A stretch of DNA of 64,000 bases. Origin: Myxococcus stipitatus (lineage in GTDB: Bacteria > Myxococcota > Myxococcia > Myxococcales > Myxococcaceae). Positions 37,367 through 46,087 of the stretch are shown one piece after another. A model generated the notes under the pieces. That model ran no database searches and was not told the origin of the DNA. It worked only from the letters and a program-made list of their open reading frames with translations. Made by a program: the position numbers and the translations under genes. The first letter of the stretch is position 1; the number at the start of each line of letters is the position of its first letter. The DNA lies in the NCBI RefSeq assembly GCF_021412625.1, contig NZ_JAKCFI010000002.1, forward strand, positions 1 through 64,000, in the 5' to 3' direction.

Positions 37367-38974
37367 ATGAGGACATGGGGTCATGGCGCGGTCGTGTCGT
37401 TGCTCGCTTTGGGCGCATGGCTGACGGGCTGCACGTCCGGGTCGGCGGAGGACGCGGAGCCGGACGAGGCTCCCGGGCAGGAGTTCGAGAAGAAGCGAGA
37501 CGAGGGAGACTGGCGTCCGAGCCGGTTGGCGGAATGCACGCTCATCACCGACGGCAGCTCCACCGCCGAGTGTGGCACACAGGAGTCCTTCGACCTGTCC
37601 GCCTGCGACACCACGAGCCTGGACTCGCTCTCCCCCCAGGGCCCCTTCACCCTGCACGTCGTCGGCGATGACATCCTCGCGAACGACAACAGCCAGTTCA
37701 CCGGGGCCCTCCGGTTCATGCCGGACGGACGTGTCTTCTCGAGCGGCTACCCCATGCGAGAGGTCCGGACGGACGCCGGGACGTTCTTCCTCTCCAACTA
37801 CGGCACGCTCGGCGATGGCCGCTCCTACCGCACCACCCTGGTGGGCTGCGAGGCACGCGGCTCCCAGCGGGTGACGGGGTGCTATGTGAATTGCCTCGCG
37901 GGGGCCCCGACCTTCCAGGCCACCTTCGAGGCAGAGAAGGTGGTGCGACCCGAGGGAGAGGGGGAGGCCTCTGGCTTGTCGCTCGTCGGCGAGGGCCGCG
38001 TGACGCGCGGCACCGCCGCGGACGTGTTCGTCACCCACGGCCACGCCTACGTCGTCGCCCTCGAGGACCCGCTCACCGGCCCTGGTGGCCTCTACGTGTT
38101 CGACCTGGGCGACCGCACCGCGCCCCGGCTCGTGAAGAGCATCACCTTTCCGGGCGACAGCTACTGGAACGGCGTGTGGGCCAAGGACGACGCCCTCTAT
38201 GTCGCCAGCGGTGTGAGGGGCGTGCTCGTCTTCGACCTCTCCAACCCCGCGGATCCCCAGTTCCTCCGCGCGCTGCCCAACAGCGGCTTCCTCAACGCGC
38301 ACACCCTCTACGCGGACGGCGACCGGCTCTACAGCATGTCCGCCGCGCCCAGCCCCAAGACGCTCATCTTCGACATCTCCGACGCGAAGCAGCCCGTGCT
38401 GCTCAACATCCATCAGGACCCCAGCGTCGACCCCGCCGTCGCCTCCTATCCGCATGACGCCACCGCGAACGGCGACCGGCTGTACGTCAACCACTGGCGC
38501 GCCGGGCTGCTCATCCTCGACGTGAGCGACCCGATGAACGTCGTGAAGCTGGGCCAGTACACCTACCCACGCGCGAGCAGCCACACCAACCGCGTCGGCG
38601 TCTTCAAGAACCGCGTCATCGCCTTCGAGGGAGGCGAGGACTGGGGCGCCCACCTCCGGGTGCTGGACATCACCGACCCCGCCAACGTGAAACGCATTGG
38701 CGAGTACCGGCTGTCGCCCGGTGTCTCCATCCACAACATGGAGCTGAAGGGCGAGCGGCTCTACATCTCTCACTACCAGCACGGCGTGCGCGTGCTGGAC
38801 GTGTCCAAACCCAAGCATCCCAGGGAGGTGGCGTACTACCAGACCTGGCGGGAGACCGACCGGGCCCGGGGCCTCAGCTTCTTCGATGGCGCCATTGGCA
38901 TGCGCGTTCCCGGTGACGGCTACGTCTATGTCGTCGACACCGCCCGGGGCCTGCTCATCTTCCCGGAGCCCTAG
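37367..38974 (+). CDS. Lipoprotein with LVIVD-type beta-propeller repeats
   Basis: 535 residues. Lipobox WLTGC near residue 22. An N-terminal region of about 200 residues with six cysteines, of no known family, precedes repeated motifs of the LVIVD type: GLYVFDLGDRTAPRLVKS, GVLVFDLSNPADPQFLRAL, GLLILDVSDPMNVVKLG, HLRVLDITDPANVKRIGEY and GVRVLDVSKPKHPREVAYY, each with an Asp-Pro pair. Such repeats fold as a beta-propeller and are common in surface lipoproteins. Function unknown. It is probably anchored in the outer membrane. Confidence 0.75.
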   Translation: MRTWGHGAVVSLLALGAWLTGCTSGSAEDAEPDEAPGQEFEKKRDEGDWRPSRLAECTLITDGSSTAECGTQESFDLSACDTTSLDSLSPQGPFTLHVVGDDILANDNSQFTGALRFMPDGRVFSSGYPMREVRTDAGTFFLSNYGTLGDGRSYRTTLVGCEARGSQRVTGCYVNCLAGAPTFQATFEAEKVVRPEGEGEASGLSLVGEGRVTRGTAADVFVTHGHAYVVALEDPLTGPGGLYVFDLGDRTAPRLVKSITFPGDSYWNGVWAKDDALYVASGVRGVLVFDLSNPADPQFLRALPNSGFLNAHTLYADGDRLYSMSAAPSPKTLIFDISDAKQPVLLNIHQDPSVDPAVASYPHDATANGDRLYVNHWRAGLLILDVSDPMNVVKLGQYTYPRASSHTNRVGVFKNRVIAFEGGEDWGAHLRVLDITDPANVKRIGEYRLSPGVSIHNMELKGERLYISHYQHGVRVLDVSKPKHPREVAYYQTWRETDRARGLSFFDGAIGMRVPGDGYVYVVDTARGLLIFPEP

Positions 38975-39084
38975 CCTCATCGCTCTTCGAGAATAACAAA
39001 CAAATCACGGCCTCGTCGGAGATGCGTGGCCCTCGCGGGTGGGGAATGGGCCCCGCCCAGGTGGGCCACGTGCCGGGAGGCTGT

Positions 39085-39951
39085 ATGTCCTTGAAGACAC
39101 TGATGACGTGGTGTTGGGCGGCCGTGGGAGGACTGGGGCTCGTGGGATGCGAGGTGGCGCCGCCGGCGGGTGAGGAGCAGATGGCGCCGCTGGGAGAAGT
39201 CGCGAGCGCGGTGGTCGTTCCGTCCGTCGATTCCTTCCAGTGGCCGCTGTTCGCCAACGTGACCGACCTGTCCGTGGGGCTCGGGCACAAGACGGTGGCG
39301 ACGCCGCCGGGCAAGCCCTTCTCCGTCTCCACGGACTACTTCGTATCGGCCGAGCCCTGCATCGGCTGCAACAACCAGCTCCTGTTCGGGGTCGAGCAGG
39401 GCTCGCGTGAGTGCTTCTTCAACGGCGTGGGCCCGGTGCAGAGCAGCGCCACCGTCGAGCTCCTGGCTCCCACGACGCTCGGCATCTTCAAGGTCTACGT
39501 GAACCACGCACGGACGCAGGATTGCGCCGAGGCGCTCCGTGTCACGGAGTCGGGACCGGCGTTCGGGCTCGTGGGCGTGCACGCAGACCCGTGGGTGTGG
39601 AACTGGGGCTCGGTGACGAACGTCCGCCTGAACGGGAACGGCTCGCACAAGATCAACGTGTTCCCTGGAGCCCAGGTCACCATCACCACCGACTACTTCA
39701 TCAACGCGGCGAACGGCGGATGCCCCAACTGCATCTCCCAGGTGGTCTTCGGCATCGAGGAAGGCTCCAAGACGTGTATCTACAGCGGCACGGGCGTGGT
39801 GGACGCCAAGGACAAGTCCTTCACCCTGACCGCGCCGACGCAGCCAGGCCTCTATCCCGTCTGGGCCAGTCCCCAGTGGACCGTCAGCTGTGCCCAGGCC
39901 CTGACCTGGGCCAACTCGGGCACGCCCATGGCGTACATCGAAGTGAAGTGA
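39085..39951 (+). CDS. Lipoprotein made of two tandem ~100-residue Cys-containing repeats
   Basis: 288 residues with lipobox GLVGC at about 22. The remainder consists of two homologous halves. Half one has TDYFVSAEPCIGCNNQLLFGVEQGSREC, LLAPTTLGIFKVYV and DCAEAL; half two has TDYFINAANGGCPNC, QVVFGIEEGSKTCIYSGTG, LTAPTQPGLYPVWA and SCAQAL (given in pieces). Each half keeps a CxxC pair and two later cysteines, suggesting disulfides or metal binding. I do not recognise the family. It follows the LVIVD lipoprotein gene by 110 bases on the same strand and may share its transcript. Confidence 0.65.
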   Translation: MSLKTLMTWCWAAVGGLGLVGCEVAPPAGEEQMAPLGEVASAVVVPSVDSFQWPLFANVTDLSVGLGHKTVATPPGKPFSVSTDYFVSAEPCIGCNNQLLFGVEQGSRECFFNGVGPVQSSATVELLAPTTLGIFKVYVNHARTQDCAEALRVTESGPAFGLVGVHADPWVWNWGSVTNVRLNGNGSHKINVFPGAQVTITTDYFINAANGGCPNCISQVVFGIEEGSKTCIYSGTGVVDAKDKSFTLTAPTQPGLYPVWASPQWTVSCAQALTWANSGTPMAYIEVK

Positions 39952-40144
39952 GCCCGGTCGCTTGAGCCCGGGGCAGGTGCCGCGATGGTGGCGCGTGCAC
40001 CTGCCCTGTCCCGTGACTTTCCCGCGCGGCGCTTCTCGCGTGGGTCCGTTCCTGCCCCAGTGGATCCAGCGGCCCGAAACCGGTTGTCGAAAGAGTGGGA
40101 TGGCGGGGACAATCGCGTTATCCCGAAGGGATGGAGGCCGAGCG

Positions 40145-40564
40145 ATGGACGCAGTGAACACGAAGCCGGCGGACGCGGTGGTTCTCTTCGATGGCGTCTG
40201 CAACCTCTGCAATGGCGCGGTGAACTTCATCATCGATCGCGACCCGGCCTCCTCCTTCCGTTTCGCCGCGCTCCAGTCCGACCAGGCGGCGGCGCTGCTG
40301 GCCCCGCTGGGACGCGTCCCGGAGGTGGAGCCCCAGAGCTTCATCCTCGTGGAGGGTGGGAAGGTGTACGAGCGCTCCACCGCGGCCCTGCGCATCGCGC
40401 GGCGGCTGCGTGGCGGCTGGAAGCTGTTCTATGCCTTCATGTTGGTGCCGCGACCCCTGCGCGACGCGGTCTACCGCCTCGTGGCGCGCAACCGCTACCG
40501 CATGTTCGGAAAGGCGGAGTCCTGCCGCATGCCCACGCCGGAGCTGCGCGCCCGGTTCCTATAG
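40145..40564 (+). CDS. DCC-family thiol-disulfide oxidoreductase-like protein
   Basis: 139 residues. The N-terminus carries the DCC/DUF393 motif FDGVCNLCNGAVNFI with the CxxC pair C19 and C22, followed by RFAALQS and a C-terminal YRLVARNRYRMFGK segment, the standard pattern of this short thioredoxin-like family. It is expected to be cytoplasmic; the substrate is unknown. The stop codon overlaps the end of the convergent serine hydrolase gene by six bases. Confidence 0.85.
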   Translation: MDAVNTKPADAVVLFDGVCNLCNGAVNFIIDRDPASSFRFAALQSDQAAALLAPLGRVPEVEPQSFILVEGGKVYERSTAALRIARRLRGGWKLFYAFMLVPRPLRDAVYRLVARNRYRMFGKAESCRMPTPELRARFL

Positions 40565-42133
40565 CCGCCCGGTGGGCGGCCCCGCGTGCTCCGGCCCTGG
40601 ACTCAGCGAGGCGGGCGGGTGCCAGGCCCAGGAGACACCGACCGCGAGGCAGGCCAGGACCAGCGCGAGGCTCAGCACAGTGGAGACCCGCTGTGAGAGA
40701 CGCGGAGGCCACCACGGGGTCGCGGCGGCGCGCTTGAGCGTCACCGCGCCGCAGAGCCCGAACGCGACCAGCATCACCCCGCTCGGCGCGAGGGACATCT
40801 CCGTGAGCGCGCTCAGCATCAACGCGAGCGCGAGCATCCCGAGTGACTCCGCCAGCGTCTCGAGGCGCGAGCGTACGGGCTTGCGCAGCATGACCCCAAG
40901 GAGGCCCAGGGCGACGAGCCCCTGCGCCACCCGGCCGGGCAGGGTGGGGGCGAGGGCCGCGTGGATGCCCAGCCTCAAGGGGGCGAACAGGGAGTCGTGC
41001 CGCGAGCCGTCCCGAGGCGGGGCCTCCGGAGGGGACGTCAGGACGAGCTCGCGCAGCCCTCGGGACAACCCCGACTCGTCGACGGCGGATACGTCGAGGT
41101 TGCTCAACACGATGAAGCCCCGACGGGCCTCGAGGTCGACCTCGAAGAAGCTGGTGAAGCCCGGCACGGCGCCAGCGTGACGCACGCGCGTGTGGCCCTG
41201 CGCCTGCTGGACGACGGCGCCCGCCGCGTAGTCTTCCAGGGCGGGGCGCAGCCACTGCCGCCGCGTCGGCTCCTTCTCGAACAGCGGTCCCCAGAGGGCC
41301 GCGCGCAGCAGGGCGGCGAGGTCTCCGCAGGAGGAGAAGAGGTTCCCGGAGGCCGCGGCGTCCCGGAAGGCGTCGGCCTCCGCTCCCAGCGCCGCCTCGC
41401 GCGTGACGAGTCGTCCCAGCACGGAGAAGTGCCCCTGGCTCAACCTCGCTCGCTGCGCCGCGTCCGGCGTCACTCCCAGGTCGCGCAGCCCCAGGGGGGC
41501 GAAGAGCTTCTGTCGAAGCGCGACCTCGAGGGTCGTCCCGGTGCGGAGTCGCAGCGCCTCGCCCAGCAGGGCGTAGTTGAGGTTCGCGTACGCGAAGCGC
41601 TCGCCCGGAGCGGTGGCCCTCGCCAGGCGCAGGCCCAGGGGCAGCAGCTCCCGCGCGGTGCTCACGCGGCGGTCCTCGCCCAGCGGATAGGGCAGCCACA
41701 GCGCGGGCGGGTCCCTCAACCCGGAGGTGTGGTGCAGGAGCTCCTCGTGGGTGGGCAGCCGCTCGCCGCCCTCCGGCTCCGCGCCCAGGACCCAGGCCAG
41801 CGCTGGCGCCGAGGTGGCGTGCAGGTCGAACTCCCCCTGCTCCGCCATGCGGAACAGCGCGAGCGCCAACACGGTCTTCGAAAGCGAGCCGATGCGAAAG
41901 AGCGACGTCTCGGAGAGCGGCGCCTGGGTCCTCGCGTCGGCCACCCCCCGGCTCGCCACGGCCACCGTCCCCGTGGCGTCGAAGGCGCAGACGACGCCCG
42001 ACAGGGAGGTCTGGTCCACGAACGCCTGGAGCCTCGTGGCGAGCGGCGCGGCGGAGTCGTCCGCGGCGCGTGCCCACGCCGGGTGCAGGACGAGGCCCGC
42101 GATGCCCAGCCGCAGCAGCAAGGTCAGCCCCAC
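40559..42133 (-). CDS. Class C beta-lactamase-like serine hydrolase with C-terminal membrane segments
   Basis: 524 residues from the GTG at 42133, where a signal peptide (LTLLLRLGIAGLVLHPAWARA, given to the cleavage site) begins. A longer frame from an ATG at 42250 would overlap the upstream gene by 79 bases and is less likely. Class C/esterase motifs are present: SxxK in FRIGSLSKT, YxN in YANLNYALLG, and HxG-like VRHAGAVPGF. The last 130 residues contain four hydrophobic helices, so the hydrolase is tethered to the membrane. Members include D-aminopeptidases and esterases; the substrate is not known. It follows the repeat-domain gene on the same strand. Confidence 0.75.
   Translation of the reverse strand: MGLTLLLRLGIAGLVLHPAWARAADDSAAPLATRLQAFVDQTSLSGVVCAFDATGTVAVASRGVADARTQAPLSETSLFRIGSLSKTVLALALFRMAEQGEFDLHATSAPALAWVLGAEPEGGERLPTHEELLHHTSGLRDPPALWLPYPLGEDRRVSTARELLPLGLRLARATAPGERFAYANLNYALLGEALRLRTGTTLEVALRQKLFAPLGLRDLGVTPDAAQRARLSQGHFSVLGRLVTREAALGAEADAFRDAAASGNLFSSCGDLAALLRAALWGPLFEKEPTRRQWLRPALEDYAAGAVVQQAQGHTRVRHAGAVPGFTSFFEVDLEARRGFIVLSNLDVSAVDESGLSRGLRELVLTSPPEAPPRDGSRHDSLFAPLRLGIHAALAPTLPGRVAQGLVALGLLGVMLRKPVRSRLETLAESLGMLALALMLSALTEMSLAPSGVMLVAFGLCGAVTLKRAAATPWWPPRLSQRVSTVLSLALVLACLAVGVSWAWHPPASLSPGPEHAGPPTGRL
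40564..40580 (+). terminator. Hairpin after the DCC gene
   Basis: GCCGCCC and GGGCGGC around a GGT loop start at the last base of the DCC stop codon. The hairpin lies inside the 3' coding end of the convergent serine hydrolase gene. Confidence 0.4.
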
Positions 42134-42171
42134 GGCGCTGACCTGGGCGGAGGCGGTGGCGCGCGAGGAGG

Positions 42172-44688
42172 CTAGAAGACGACTTCCTCGGCGCGCTCGC
42201 TGACGGTGACCGGAGTGCAGCGTGGCGTGGTGGGGGACACCAGGAGGCATATGTTGTAGGCGCCGGGCGAAAGGCTGGAGAACGTCGCGGTCCCTTCGGC
42301 GGACAGCAGACGCGAGTCCATCATAGGGCCGGAGAGGACGACGCGCATGCGCGCCTCGTCGGGACGCGCGTCGCGATAGACGACGCGGACCGACCCCTCG
42401 CCCAAGGGAATGGAGAGGTCGAGCCGGGTTGTCTGCCCCGCCTCGATGCGCACCTTCTTGAGCGCGCGCGTGCTGGGCGTGCCGTTGCGGATGAGGCTCA
42501 CGCCCACCGAGTGCTCGCCCACTGGCAAGCCGTCGACCTGGAACGCCCCGCTCGAGTCGGTGGTGGCCGTCAGCTGCACCGTCGTCAGGTGGTTGAGGAG
42601 CACGACGATGAGCAGGCCCGCGGAGGGCTGCCCTCCCATCTGGATGGTCCCCGCGACCCGGCCGGTGGCCAGCAGCTTCAGCACCGGCTGCGTGCCGCTC
42701 AGCGGCGTGGGCGTGCTGCGGCCGAGCGTGGGGTGCTCGGCGGCCAGGACCTTGGCCTCGGGGGGCAGGTTCTCCAGCCGGAAGCTCCCGTTGGGCGCGG
42801 TGCGCGTCGAGGTCGTCTGCCCCAGCAGGGCGGCGTCCTCGGACACGAGCGAATACGCCGTGCCGATGATCCGGCTGCCCGCGTGCACCGTGGCCTCCCC
42901 GACCGGCTGGCCGTTCGCGTCCACCACCATGCCTTCCAGCGTCCCGCCCGGGGCCAGGATGAACTCGCCCGCGTCCGACTCGCTGCTCTCCACCACCGTG
43001 GCGGTGCGCAGCGGCGACGCCGCATAGCCTGGCGCCCTGACCTCCAGCGCCACGCTGCCGGACGGCACGCCGGTCACGTGGAACTCGCCGCCGTCCATCA
43101 CCTGGGCGATGCGCTCACCGTGCGACACGAAGCTCACCGTCACGGCGGACAGCGGACGGTTGTCGGTGGTCCGGACCCGCCCGCGTAGCGAGCCTTCGTC
43201 GGGGAGCACCAGGACCACCTTCTCGCCCGCGGAGACGCTCTTCGTCACGCGGCCACCCCCCGTGGCGCGGGCGGCGGACAGCTCGAAGCGGCCGTCGCCG
43301 AACCCCTCCAGGCGGAAGCGACCCTGCTCGTCCGCCTGCTTCTCCAGCACCGTGTTTCCCCCCGTGGTGCGCAGCGCGAGGACCGCGCGGGAGACATCCT
43401 GGCCCGTGCGGGTGACGACATGCCCCTCGATGTCGCGCGCCTCCCGCAGCGTCAGCTCGACGCCCTCGTCGCCTCCCTGGACGGCGAGCGGCGCCGAGGC
43501 CTGCCCCTCCTTGCGCGCATGGACCAGGTAGGCCCCGGCGACCACCCCCGCCACGCGGAACTGGCCATGCCCGTCCGTGCGCACGGCGTGCTCGGGGCTG
43601 ACGCCGAACTCCACGCGCCGCTTGAGCACGACGGTGGCGTCCGCCACGGGCTCGCGCGTGGCGTCCAGCACCCGCCCGGCGATGGCGGGCCCGCTGCCCA
43701 GCCGCACCTGGAGGCTCACGGCCCGAGCCCCCGTCCAGCTCAGCACCGGGGCCCGTCCCATGCCCAGCTCGGGATGCGAGGCCTCGATGTCGAACGTGCT
43801 CTGGGGAAGGTCATCCCAGACGACCCGCCCGTCGTCGCCCGTCGCGCGCGAGAGTGTGTCGCCGCGGATTCCGAGCATGGGCGTCAACCGCACCGTCGCG
43901 CCGCGCGCTGGCGCGCCCCGCTCGTCCAGGACCTCGACGGTGAGGGCGGCGGAGGACGCCAGCCGCACGACGAGGGGCGCGGCGTCGGACTGCGCCTCGC
44001 CCCAGCCGCGCGGAGGGAGGTCCTGGAGCAGGTAGCCTGGCGCGGAGACGCGCAGTCGGTCCGCGAAGGCCGCGCTGCGCAGCGTGGCCAGGCCGTTGGC
44101 GTCGGCGGTCGCCATTCCCACCGGAGTGCCCGCCCTCAGCAGCTGGACGTTCGCGCCGGGCACGGGCGTGTCTCCGCGTTGGGCGCGCACCAGGACGCGC
44201 AGGCCGCGCGTCGGAGCCAGCCGCAGCGTCACCTGCCGGTCCGTCTCCAGGCGCATGCTCACCGCCGGGGCGGCCTGGGACTCGCACTCCGCGGAGAGGG
44301 TCAGGTCCTTCCCCGTGGCGACGACGAGCCGGAAGCGGCCCTGGTCGTCGCTGACCTCGCTCAGCGTGTCGCTCCCTTGTTCCACCCGCACGTGGCACCC
44401 TCGCACCCGCTCGCCCTCCGCGCTGAGGACGGTCCCTTCCAGGAACGCGTCCTCCTGCTCGGGCACGCCTTCCTCTCCCGGTGCGCTCGGCGCTGCGGGT
44501 GAGGACGGGGTGGCGGCGGCACGCGGCGACCGGGCGGACGAGGCGCCTGGGGCGGTGGCGGGACGCGCGTCGCCCATGGCGACCGGCGTTTCGGGAGGGG
44601 GCGGGGGGGCGGAGAGCCACCAGACGACGAGCCCCGCGGCGATGAGCAACGCGACGCCTGATGCGACGCGCCCAGATGGAGGTTTCAT
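42172..44688 (-). CDS. Membrane-anchored protein with repeated carboxypeptidase-regulatory-like domains
   Basis: 838 residues from the ATG at 44688; a TTG six codons upstream is possible. A membrane anchor (SGVALLIAAGLVVWWLSA) is followed by a Pro/Ala-rich linker. About eight Ig-like carboxypeptidase-regulatory domains come next, each with the pattern G-x-V-x-D-x-x-G-x-P-V-x-x-A-x-V and a D-x-x-G-x-F-x-x-x-x-L-P core (for example LEGMVVDANGQPVGEATV and NGSFRLENLPP). Such arrays are common in myxobacterial envelope proteins and probably act in adhesion or scaffolding. There is no catalytic domain. It begins just after the Sdp-like terminator. Confidence 0.75.
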   Translation of the reverse strand: MKPPSGRVASGVALLIAAGLVVWWLSAPPPPPETPVAMGDARPATAPGASSARSPRAAATPSSPAAPSAPGEEGVPEQEDAFLEGTVLSAEGERVRGCHVRVEQGSDTLSEVSDDQGRFRLVVATGKDLTLSAECESQAAPAVSMRLETDRQVTLRLAPTRGLRVLVRAQRGDTPVPGANVQLLRAGTPVGMATADANGLATLRSAAFADRLRVSAPGYLLQDLPPRGWGEAQSDAAPLVVRLASSAALTVEVLDERGAPARGATVRLTPMLGIRGDTLSRATGDDGRVVWDDLPQSTFDIEASHPELGMGRAPVLSWTGARAVSLQVRLGSGPAIAGRVLDATREPVADATVVLKRRVEFGVSPEHAVRTDGHGQFRVAGVVAGAYLVHARKEGQASAPLAVQGGDEGVELTLREARDIEGHVVTRTGQDVSRAVLALRTTGGNTVLEKQADEQGRFRLEGFGDGRFELSAARATGGGRVTKSVSAGEKVVLVLPDEGSLRGRVRTTDNRPLSAVTVSFVSHGERIAQVMDGGEFHVTGVPSGSVALEVRAPGYAASPLRTATVVESSESDAGEFILAPGGTLEGMVVDANGQPVGEATVHAGSRIIGTAYSLVSEDAALLGQTTSTRTAPNGSFRLENLPPEAKVLAAEHPTLGRSTPTPLSGTQPVLKLLATGRVAGTIQMGGQPSAGLLIVVLLNHLTTVQLTATTDSSGAFQVDGLPVGEHSVGVSLIRNGTPSTRALKKVRIEAGQTTRLDLSIPLGEGSVRVVYRDARPDEARMRVVLSGPMMDSRLLSAEGTATFSSLSPGAYNICLLVSPTTPRCTPVTVSERAEEVVF

Positions 44689-44715
44689 GGGCCTGCCTCG
44701 AGACAAAAAGGTGAA

Positions 44716-44739
44716 GGTGCTCCAGTCGCTTGGAGCACC
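44716..44739 (-). terminator. Rho-independent terminator of the Sdp-like operon
   Basis: A perfect nine-pair stem, GGTGCTCCA with TGGAGCACC, loop GTCGCT in plus-strand orientation. On the minus strand the stem is followed by TTCACCTTTTT, a usable U-tract. It lies 61 bases after the stop of the peptide gene at 44801. The same arms recur in the palindrome at 47099-47128 after the second peptide gene. Confidence 0.8.
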
Positions 44740-44800
44740 CTCACGGAATGGCCGTCAGCACACGGCGTGCTTACCGCCATGATGTTGCGTCATCACGACT

Positions 44801-45073
44801 TCAGCGGTCGAACAGGACGTCGGAGGAGGTCGCCGGGGTGAAGGCGGGCGTCTCGGCGGAGAAGTGGTGGTGCAGCACCTCGACGACCAGCGCGCCCACG
44901 GCGGCCGCGGCGAGCAGCGGGACGATGGCGACCTCGTCCTGCGAGGTCAGGGAGCTCGTGGTCACGGCCTCGTCCACGCGAGCGGCGGAGGCGGTGGCCA
45001 GCGAGCCGGTCTGCGCGAAGCTGGAGGCGGCGAACAGCGACGACGCGACGACGGCGGCGATCTTCATCTTCAT
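44801..45073 (-). CDS. Sdp-like secreted peptide precursor 1 (SdpC analogue)
   Basis: 90 residues. A signal peptide (KIAAVVASSLFAASSFA, cleavage after SFA) leaves a mature part of about 70 residues. It has a short polar region (RVDEAVTTSSLTSQDE), a hydrophobic helix (VAIVPLLAAAAVGALVVEV) ending in HHHF, and a tail ending LFDR. There is no cysteine, unlike the B. subtilis SDP toxin. It lies 11 bases after the SdpB-like gene, and its AGGAG overlaps that gene's stop codon, so it is the third gene of the operon. Sequence alone does not link it to SdpC; size, export signal, hydrophobic core and position do. The near-identical precursor upstream supports the reality of the gene. Confidence 0.7.
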   Translation of the reverse strand: MKMKIAAVVASSLFAASSFAQTGSLATASAARVDEAVTTSSLTSQDEVAIVPLLAAAAVGALVVEVLHHHFSAETPAFTPATSSDVLFDR

Positions 45074-45084
45074 TGTGTTGCTCC

Positions 45085-46071
45085 TCATGGGGACTCGCCC
45101 TCCGAGGAATTCGGAGTGGCGGCCTGTGCCCGGCCCGCGGCGGTACTCTCCGCGGTCGGTACCATGCGGCGCAGCCGGGCCAGCCATCGCTGGGCGGTCT
45201 GTTTCATCCAGGCGTACTCGTCGTCGTTCAAGAGCAGCATGTCGACAGCGAGCATCTGGGCCGCGAAGGTGATGAGGTTCATGCAACCGGCGATGGCCAG
45301 GTGGAACAGCAGGCCACACGCCACCGCGAAGCGCCGTGTCCACTTGTTGGCCACGACCAGCGCCGGGAAGAGCACCTGGAAGAAGACCGTCATGTAGGTG
45401 CCGAGCACCACGATGCCGGCGTTGCGGCGGATGAGTCCGGAGAGGCCGTCCATCCGGTATTCATGCGCCGCGAGGGAGTAGTAGAGCGCGGTGCCGTCAC
45501 GCCAGCTGGGGCCGAGCACCTTGGTGAGGCCGGCGGACATGTAGACGACGGCGATCTGCGCGGCCATCGCGAGGATGGCGGCGTTGTGGAGCATTCCCGC
45601 CACGGACGGCTCCCGGGACTTCTCCGTCCCGTCCTTGTTGCGCGCCCCCTCGAGCATCGCGAAGCACGCGAACCAGATGACGATGCGGAAGACGTTGTCG
45701 CCGCCATCCGCCAGGGACGGGTTGCGGTTGTACAGCGACGTCATGAGGATGGCGTGGACGGGTGTCAGCCACCGGGTCGCCACGCCCAGGGTCCAGCACA
45801 TGGCCACCGCGCACGTCAGGAAGTAGACGGCGTCGACGGCGAGCGACGTCGTGGTGTAGCTGTAGAGCGACAGCAGCGCCGGCGCCGGCGTGGCCTGCGC
45901 CACCGGGTAGACGCCCTGCGGCCCGAAGAAGTAGTGCCGGTAGGGCAGGCACGTCATCAGGAAGTACAGGGACGCGCTGCCAGAGATGACGCGGAAGACG
46001 GACGCGCCCACGAGCATCCGCGGGATGGCGAGCTGCTGGAGGAAGGCCTCGAAGCGTGCACGGAAGGTCAT
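45085..46071 (-). CDS. HTTM-domain membrane protein, SdpB-like
   Basis: 328 residues, very close to B. subtilis SdpB (about 324). It has at least six hydrophobic helices, including RVISGSASLYFLMTCLPYR, YFLTCAVAMCWTLGV, AILAMAAQIAVVYMSAGLTKVLG and FQVLFPALVVANKWTR, in the arrangement of the HTTM domain (horizontally transferred transmembrane, related to vitamin-K-dependent carboxylase). GPQGVYP and AGLTKVLGPSWRDGTALYYSL are typical. In the Sdp system SdpB works with SdpA to process secreted SdpC into active toxin. The ATG is 16 bases after the SdpA-like stop. Confidence 0.85.
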   Translation of the reverse strand: MTFRARFEAFLQQLAIPRMLVGASVFRVISGSASLYFLMTCLPYRHYFFGPQGVYPVAQATPAPALLSLYSYTTTSLAVDAVYFLTCAVAMCWTLGVATRWLTPVHAILMTSLYNRNPSLADGGDNVFRIVIWFACFAMLEGARNKDGTEKSREPSVAGMLHNAAILAMAAQIAVVYMSAGLTKVLGPSWRDGTALYYSLAAHEYRMDGLSGLIRRNAGIVVLGTYMTVFFQVLFPALVVANKWTRRFAVACGLLFHLAIAGCMNLITFAAQMLAVDMLLLNDDEYAWMKQTAQRWLARLRRMVPTAESTAAGRAQAATPNSSEGESP

Positions 46072-46087
46072 GACGGGCGGCTCGGGG

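Larger units (their letters stand above)
44716..45175 (-). repeat. Duplicated segment, copy 1 (sdpB-like 3' end, peptide gene, hairpin)
   Basis: This ~460 base segment is colinear with 47099-47555: shared hairpin arms, equal spacing to the peptide stop (61 bases), the peptide gene, and about 100 bases of the sdpB-like gene end, roughly three-quarters identical by eye in the non-coding parts. Confidence 0.75.
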
